Origin: Bacteroidales bacterium
Lineage (GTDB): Bacteria; Bacteroidota; Bacteroidia; Bacteroidales; Bacteroidaceae
Direction of reading: 5' to 3'
Length of the DNA stretch: 64,000 nucleotides
NCBI GenBank assembly: GCA_015060885.1
Contig: SUXO01000009.1
Span: 1 to 64,000 of the forward strand
Shown here: positions 59,155 through 64,000 of the stretch, one piece after another
Layout: every line of letters starts with the position of its first letter
Numbering within the stretch: the stretch's first letter is position 1
Notes under the pieces: model-generated
Databases searched by the model: none
Told to the model about the DNA's origin: nothing
Seen by the model: only the letters and a program-made list of their open reading frames with translations
Made by a program: the position numbers and the translations under genes

Positions 59155-60504
59155 TTACACAGTGGGAGGAAGTGGCGGTGGTGTCATAGTGTTAAAAAGT
59201 GCTACAAGTTCTTCAACGGTGTTTGCAGCAGCCCAACCTGGCATTCCTTGTTTCCAAACGAGTGTACTTGCAGTAAATTGCCCTTGTGCAACGTACTGCT
59301 GCAACTGTGGAATAGTAAAGGGACCGCTTTGTTGCCCGTTTATAGCGACATAGTATTGCGAAGTGGGCAATGGAGGCGGGGTATTCATCGTTTGTTGCAT
59401 TTGTCCGCCCATTTGGTTCATCATATTTGCCATCTGTCCGCCCATAGCACCGCCCATCATCATTCCGGTCATCATTCCAGCGGGGTTGAATCCTCCACTA
59501 CCGCTGCCAAGATTCATTGTCCCCATTTGGCCAAGATTTTCTGCACCTGTTTTAAGGACTTCGCTTTGCAAATTAAGTGCATGAGCTCCAATGAAATTGC
59601 TCTCGGTTTGCAATTTTTGTGCACGTTGTCCCTCTTCACGCTGGATACGCATAGTCTCTTTCCAGTTTTCTGCGTTCAAACGATTGATGTTGTCAATATT
59701 TTCTTCCTGCTTTCTTTTCATCTCAGCTTCGGCAAGTTGTGCCTTCGCAATGAAATTGTTGTATTCGGGATGGCTCTTGTCAAATTCGATAGCACTGATA
59801 TTTACATTTTTCAAATGTATTCCGGATTCACTCAAATCGGCTTCCAAATCCTCTTTTACAGCCTCTTTTATTCCTGTCAATAGCATGCTGTATTTAAGGA
59901 CCGAAACATTATGCTTGTGAGGGGCCTCGGCAACTCTTGTTTTAACCTTCTCACAAATGGAGTCTAGAAGTTTTTCTCTAAATTCCTCAATGCTGAAATT
60001 TTGCAAGGCATTCTGTTCTACAAAAAGCTTGTAATCTTTAATATCGAATGTGATACGTCCTTTAACCATTACACGAACAGAACCGTAGGCGAAAAGCGGG
60101 TCGGTAACATCGAAATATGGAACCACGAAATCTATTTGATTGTTTCCTTTTATGCTGATAAAATAGATTTCTGCCTGAAAAGGAGAATCTCCGCCGAAAG
60201 CCAAACCTACAATGCTTGTAAGCACAGGGAAGTTGGCTGTTTCAATCTTGCCGTGATAGGGGCCGGTTATAAAGTCTTGTTCTGTTCCGTTTTTTTGTTG
60301 GTAAAGGAATACTGCTACCTCTTCGGGCTTAACGGTGAGCATACTGCCGTAGCGTATGGAGTTCTCTTTTTTCGTGGAATTTGCTCCCAATGCTCCGGCC
60401 GGGCGCCATTTCCACACAAGATAGTCTCTTTCATCGCAACGAATGACATCCATAAAGCCGCCTTCACTGCTCTTCTTGCTTTTACTGCTAAAAAACAATC
60501 CCAT
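59155..60504 (-). CDS. SPFH-domain protein with GYF_2 tail
   Basis: A 449-residue protein. An SPFH/Band-7-type domain of the virion-core-like (YdjI) group covers about 18-245 (MDVIRCDERDYLVWKW; VRVMVKGRITFDI). A coiled coil follows (250-300), then a Met/Gly-rich stretch (325-372), a PPPLP linker, and a GYF_2 domain (384-438: YYVAINGQQSGPFTIPQLQQ; LVWKQGMPGWAAA). The last residues repeat PPPLPP. There is no signal peptide or membrane helix, so it is probably a membrane-associated oligomeric scaffold in the cytosol. It is the centre of the operon. Confidence 0.87.
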   Translation of the reverse strand: MGLFFSSKSKKSSEGGFMDVIRCDERDYLVWKWRPAGALGANSTKKENSIRYGSMLTVKPEEVAVFLYQQKNGTEQDFITGPYHGKIETANFPVLTSIVGLAFGGDSPFQAEIYFISIKGNNQIDFVVPYFDVTDPLFAYGSVRVMVKGRITFDIKDYKLFVEQNALQNFSIEEFREKLLDSICEKVKTRVAEAPHKHNVSVLKYSMLLTGIKEAVKEDLEADLSESGIHLKNVNISAIEFDKSHPEYNNFIAKAQLAEAEMKRKQEENIDNINRLNAENWKETMRIQREEGQRAQKLQTESNFIGAHALNLQSEVLKTGAENLGQMGTMNLGSGSGGFNPAGMMTGMMMGGAMGGQMANMMNQMGGQMQQTMNTPPPLPTSQYYVAINGQQSGPFTIPQLQQYVAQGQFTASTLVWKQGMPGWAAANTVEELVALFNTMTPPPLPPTV

Positions 60505-60522
60505 AATATATAATTTGATGTG

Positions 60523-61458
60523 TTATTGTATAATTCGGTATAGTCGCATTTTGTCTGACGGGTAGCGCATCGCATCACAACTTTCAATGAACGAAGCCGC
60601 CTCCTCGTAATCAATCTTTATGAGACTCTTTACTATCTCTTCGGCAATCTTGTAGTCTGACATGTTACCCATACAGTGACTGTGGAAAAATTCTTTTGCT
60701 TCCGACATTCTGCCGTTGCCGACCAGGGTGTGTACTATTTCAATTCGGGCGCTCTCACCTTCGTCGATAGAGCGTTCTTTTGCTTCGAGATACTTATCTG
60801 TTACTGATGTGGCATTTGCGGTTTCGGCACCCCCTGTCGTGACATTTGCAGCAGGTGCATTGCTATCTTGCGACATGCTGTGGCAAATCGACACGCCTAA
60901 AAGTAGAGATAATGTTGCCGTAATTATTACTGCGATAAGGCCTTGTAGGCCCTTGCTGTTCATTGCTCCCTTATATTTGTCGGCAAACTCTTCAAATCTT
61001 ATGATTTTTTCTTCAATGGCTTTTCTTGTATCCCTATTTCCGCCATACATCATAAGCGCATGTGATTTTAGGTCTTCGAACTCGCCTTCTATTTTTAAAA
61101 AATCATTCTTTTGGATTGTAAGTTTATCTTTATTCCTTAATTTGCGGGTTAAAGCAATGAAAAATAACATAAGGAATATAGCCGACAATATCCATAAAAA
61201 GGTACTTCCGGCAATTGCTCCTGTAACAAAAAATATTAATGCAATAATAGGGTATAGTATAACTGAAAAGTGATTGAACATTTGTAAAAATGTCGGTAGC
61301 CCCAATTCGCACACTTTTTTTGTCAAATCACCAAAGCGGTTATATTCAATATCAAATTCAGTGGGATATGTAACACCATTCGATGTTACATATCCACACA
61401 TAGGGCATGTTCTTGATGTTATGGGTATGTCGCTACCGCATTTTGGGCACTTTTCCAT
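60523..61458 (-). CDS. zinc-ribbon membrane protein
   Basis: A 311-residue protein. Residues 1-24 form a zinc ribbon (CPKCGSDIPITSRTCPMCGY; Cys 4, 7, 18, 21). Two membrane helices follow at about 60-105, then a cytosolic helical segment (105-165), a third helix (about 170-195) and an extracytoplasmic C-terminal domain of about 115 residues with helical pairs (ARIEIVHTLVGNGRMSEAKE). Zinc ribbons often partner with SPFH/GYF_2 proteins in predicted membrane-stress units. Start MEKCPKC at 61458 was preferred over 61497. 18 nt separate it from the SPFH gene. Confidence 0.8.
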   Translation of the reverse strand: MEKCPKCGSDIPITSRTCPMCGYVTSNGVTYPTEFDIEYNRFGDLTKKVCELGLPTFLQMFNHFSVILYPIIALIFFVTGAIAGSTFLWILSAIFLMLFFIALTRKLRNKDKLTIQKNDFLKIEGEFEDLKSHALMMYGGNRDTRKAIEEKIIRFEEFADKYKGAMNSKGLQGLIAVIITATLSLLLGVSICHSMSQDSNAPAANVTTGGAETANATSVTDKYLEAKERSIDEGESARIEIVHTLVGNGRMSEAKEFFHSHCMGNMSDYKIAEEIVKSLIKIDYEEAASFIESCDAMRYPSDKMRLYRIIQ

Positions 61459-61465
61459 ATTTTTA

Positions 61466-62452
61466 TTATTTAAAGGCTGACTTAAACCAAGTTCCAAGTT
61501 CGTTCATTATGGCTGGTTGGTTCTCTTCAATTTTAATTGAACCAATTTCTCTCATGGCGTTTATTCTCATTTTTTCGAGGGTTATATTATCGTCGCGTTG
61601 TCGATTCTTCTCCTCTTGCAGCAATTCAAATTTCCGTAATTCGGCCTCTATCCTGGCACGTTCCTCTGCTGCAATACTGTTGCGTATGTTCTTTACCAGG
61701 AGCTGTGCATCTTTACTTCGGGTTGAATTGGGGTTTACCTCCATAAGGGCGCCGAGTGCATCGTTGTAGTTACGTGCGGCCATCAAGGCTTTGGCTTCGT
61801 TTATCAGGTAATTGGCATCGTGGTCTATCTTTTGCTGGTATATGACTTGCATTTTATCGGCAGCCTCGTTGTAGCCATTTACGGTTTCAGGAATGTCGCA
61901 CAACGAGGCTATGGCATCGTCATACAACTCTTGCGCAGCCAAAGTTTCGGCTTTCTTTATTATTGAAGGCAGGCGGTTGTTGTAATATTCCGAAAGAAGT
62001 CTTTTAGACTCGGCAACAAACTTGCGAACCTCCTGTGAACGGGGGTTTATTTTGTTTATAGCCTTTATGTAGGCTTTGTGTTCCATCTTGTCTGTGCCTT
62101 TCACTTCGAATGTTATTTCGTTGATGATGGCCTTTTCTATTATATCGACAATGTAGAATGTAGCCTCCATGTTGATGTCAAAAACGGGAGGTGCAGTAGG
62201 GGTTACATCTTTTGAAATCTCCACGATGTTGGCTGTGAGGAGAATTCTGTTCGATTTCGAAGCAAAGCTATTGCTTGTCAGCATTTGGCGTGCTTTGTTT
62301 TCAAGGGATTTTATTACACCTTTGTTGAGGCTCAATTCTTCGCTCACCATCGGGGTTATGGGGAAGAATTCCTTATTCGTCTGTTGCTGTGCCTTTAAGG
62401 TGTATGTTGCAGCCTGCAACAATATTACCAATAGTAGAATAGACTTTTTCAT
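61466..62452 (-). CDS. exported protein with TPR-like helices
   Basis: A 328-residue protein with a signal peptide (about 1-21, cut near LKA-QQ). Residues 30-130 are likely alpha/beta (NRILLTANIVEISKDVTPTA), reminiscent of LPP20/FlgT-like folds. Residues 150-265 are helical repeats of TPR type (QELYDDAIASLCDIPETVNG; ALMAARNYNDALGALMEVNP). The C-terminus is a charged coiled coil. The name of the family is not known to me. It lies 7 nt before the zinc-ribbon gene. Confidence 0.75.
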   Translation of the reverse strand: MKKSILLLVILLQAATYTLKAQQQTNKEFFPITPMVSEELSLNKGVIKSLENKARQMLTSNSFASKSNRILLTANIVEISKDVTPTAPPVFDINMEATFYIVDIIEKAIINEITFEVKGTDKMEHKAYIKAINKINPRSQEVRKFVAESKRLLSEYYNNRLPSIIKKAETLAAQELYDDAIASLCDIPETVNGYNEAADKMQVIYQQKIDHDANYLINEAKALMAARNYNDALGALMEVNPNSTRSKDAQLLVKNIRNSIAAEERARIEAELRKFELLQEEKNRQRDDNITLEKMRINAMREIGSIKIEENQPAIMNELGTWFKSAFK

Positions 62453-62461
62453 ATCTCTGTT

Positions 62462-63409
62462 TTATTTTGCTCCTATTATTAACTGACACTTTCCTAGGCT
62501 GCGGAAAACAATCTTGCTCGGTATTTCATAGGGAGCCTTTTTGAGCATCCTTTGTAACCCTTCGAGGAACATTTCAGCGTTGGTGGGGAAACCGTCTTCA
62601 TCATAAAGGGGTATGCGCACCTGGCTGAACTGCATCTGTGTTTCGGTGCGCGCATCCATTGTGCAGCGGTTCTTTACAGTGTTGGTCATCATCCAGCGAC
62701 GAATTATCTGGTAAAGCGGTTTGTCATCAAACTCGCTTTCGAGGTCAACATCCGAGCCGTCGAATACACCAATTTCGATGCTAACTTCACGGCCATTCTC
62801 GCACATATCATTAAAGTGTTCTTGCAGACGGGCTGTGAACTCGTCCATATTAACTTCGGCCGATTCGCGCAACAACACCGAAACCGGAGTCGAAAATACA
62901 GGCTCGCCAGAATTTCCTTGTGCACCGGCAATCTGCTTGTTGGTTGCTGCATCGAGAGCACGCAAATTGTAATCGACCGATTGTTTGGGGCCTAGTTTGT
63001 TTATTGTGTAATATAGTTCCAATATAATGTCGGGGTTGGCGCGCTTGTTTATCTCGTCGAGTGCGCTCACTGCAACCGAACTCCCGTCCTTACTGCTTAT
63101 ATTGTTGCGAACCACTTCGTCCATGTTCAACGATTTCATGGTCTGTTCCAGGTCGGTCAGGTCCATGCCGCGGTCGTGCATCATATTGTTGATGGCCGAA
63201 ATGACATCGGGCATATGGGCATCGTTTAAAAATATTGCGCCATAGTCGGCGTATTTGCCCTCGACGCCCATATTGTCATAGGTTTTCATATATCCGTTTA
63301 TGTTACACCACCTGTCGCTGGGTACGACCATAAGTTTTGGTTTCTGTGCCTGGCCGAATACTGCTATGGCAAGCACTGATACTAATATTAATGAAAATAT
63401 CTTTTTCAT
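62462..63409 (-). CDS. exported DUF6175-like protein
   Basis: A 315-residue protein with a signal peptide (cut near VFG-QAQ). The mature part begins PKLMVVPSDRWCN and contains an IILELYYTINKLGP strand and a RALDAATNKQIAGAQGNSGE loop. This fits a TolB-N/FlgT-like fold seen in outer-membrane assembly helpers, and I recall it as DUF6175, though that label is from memory. It lies between a lipoprotein gene and the helical-repeat protein, with gaps of 26 and 9 nt. Confidence 0.7.
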   Translation of the reverse strand: MKKIFSLILVSVLAIAVFGQAQKPKLMVVPSDRWCNINGYMKTYDNMGVEGKYADYGAIFLNDAHMPDVISAINNMMHDRGMDLTDLEQTMKSLNMDEVVRNNISSKDGSSVAVSALDEINKRANPDIILELYYTINKLGPKQSVDYNLRALDAATNKQIAGAQGNSGEPVFSTPVSVLLRESAEVNMDEFTARLQEHFNDMCENGREVSIEIGVFDGSDVDLESEFDDKPLYQIIRRWMMTNTVKNRCTMDARTETQMQFSQVRIPLYDEDGFPTNAEMFLEGLQRMLKKAPYEIPSKIVFRSLGKCQLIIGAK

Positions 63410-63435
63410 ACAATTCTTGTAATATTATCGTAGTT

Positions 63436-63921
63436 TTAATGGGTTGTGGAAATTATTCCGTCATTAATGAGTTGTTGGCGCAATGCGGGAACATCAATGT
63501 GAACTACCTGGCCGACTTTGTACAAACCATTATGCGCTTTTGCAGCATCGTGTCCTTCAACACCTTTTACAATTTTCTTATAGAAACTTTTGTTTGACAA
63601 AAGGCTGTTAAGATAGACTTGGTAGGTCTTGTCGGCATTTGGCTTGTTTACCAAAGGCTTGGCGCTGCAATCTCCGATACCTTTATTTATGCCTTTGAAC
63701 ATTATTGTAAACACAGCCTCTTTAACCGCAGCTGCGGAAGCCTCTTTCGGGCTTTTTCCTGTGCCCCATACGAGGAGAGTTTGTGAACCGTCGTGGTTGG
63801 TTCCCAAACATTCCGCTTCGTAGGTGTAAAAAGCGTAAGTCGATACCGCAGGTTCCTTGGAACCGCAACCTAGGATAAAACACCCAATGAGTAATGTCAC
63901 TAAAATATTCAGCGTTCTCAT
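63436..63921 (-). CDS. lipoprotein of unknown function
   Basis: A 161-residue lipoprotein with lipobox ILGC (Cys 19). The mature domain (EAECLGTNHDGSQTLLVWGTG followed by KSPKEASAAAVKEAVFTIMF) resembles LPP20/FlgT-type small domains in its strand-then-helix order; this is a weak inference. It precedes the DUF6175-like gene by 26 nt. Confidence 0.75.
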   Translation of the reverse strand: MRTLNILVTLLIGCFILGCGSKEPAVSTYAFYTYEAECLGTNHDGSQTLLVWGTGKSPKEASAAAVKEAVFTIMFKGINKGIGDCSAKPLVNKPNADKTYQVYLNSLLSNKSFYKKIVKGVEGHDAAKAHNGLYKVGQVVHIDVPALRQQLINDGIISTTH

Positions 63922-63955
63922 ATTCTGACAATAGCTTTATTTGTAAACTGAACTA

Positions 63956-64000
63956 TTAAAAGATGCTTCCGAGTCCTTTAAGTACACCGGCCTTTTCAAG
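63956..64000 (-). CDS. 3' end of a further operon gene (partial, possibly CsgG-like)
   Basis: Only the last 14 codons are inside the window: LEKAGVLKGLGSIF followed by TAA. Gly/Leu endings like this are seen in CsgG/LpoB-type lipoproteins, which often sit next to DUF6175-like genes, but the fragment is too short to prove it. The gap to the lipoprotein gene is about 34 nt, so it would be the first visible gene of the operon. Confidence 0.35.
   Translation of the reverse strand, partial: LEKAGVLKGLGSIF

Overview
The window looks like part of a chromosome of a Bacteroidales bacterium (phylum Bacteroidota). Support comes from the promoters, which fit the Bacteroidetes pattern TTTG-N18-20-TAnnTTTG (best upstream of gltX, rpsU, the HD-hydrolase operon, the tRNA operon and the acyltransferase pair), from a fused SecDF, from a dut-TPR-DUF4292-EnvC operon, and from the arginine operon order argR-GNAT-argG-argC-argD. 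Most of the window is core genome. There are no insertion sequences, prophage, CRISPR array or rRNA. The genus cannot be fixed from the sequence alone.

Layout. 1-6.3 kb: a composite palindromic repeat, a lytic transglycosylase, a 23S rRNA methyltransferase with an RG-rich tail, purD, two membrane proteins and a radical SAM enzyme. 6.5-13.8 kb: a glycosyltransferase, a phosphoethanolamine transferase-like sulfatase, RNase H, argS and two tandem rhomboid proteases. 13.9-20.3 kb: secDF, then a convergent pair of a DUF2851 protein and a PgpH-like 7TM-HD phosphodiesterase. 20.5-26.1 kb: gltX, waaA, mdh, rpsU, xerC, hpf. 26.1-39.3 kb: the translation/transcription block, with four tRNAs (Thr, Tyr, Gly, Thr), tuf, tRNA-Trp, secE, nusG, rplKAJL, rpoB and rpoC, closed by a 20-bp terminator stem. 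39.4-41.2 kb: an O-acyltransferase/N-acyltransferase pair matching the glycine/ornithine-lipid genes glsA-glsB. 41.3-45.6 kb: dut, a TPR protein, a DUF4292 lipoprotein and an EnvC-like murein hydrolase activator.

45.7-49.0 kb is the clearest accessory island. On the minus strand it holds an 862-residue protein with a CASTOR/POLLUX-like pore, two TrkA/RCK-like Rossmann domains and a C-terminal RyR domain. After it come a frameshifted sigma-factor remnant fused to the last blade of a WD40 gene, and a free-standing 96-residue RyR domain protein. I infer a damaged signalling or conflict locus with a predicted ligand-gated channel as effector.

49.2-53.7 kb is the arginine operon, reading leftward from argR. 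53.8-58.4 kb carries inositol-phosphate synthase, dihydrolipoyl dehydrogenase, a secreted protein with a duplicated domain and a membrane protein. 58.4-64.0 kb is a tightly packed leftward operon of at least seven genes: a lipoprotein, a DUF6175-like exported protein, an exported helical-repeat protein, a zinc-ribbon membrane protein, an SPFH protein with a GYF_2 tail, a small GYF_2 protein and a four-helix membrane protein. It ends at a perfect 52-bp palindrome and appears to begin beyond the right edge. Together with the RyR channel locus it is the best candidate for a poorly described system.
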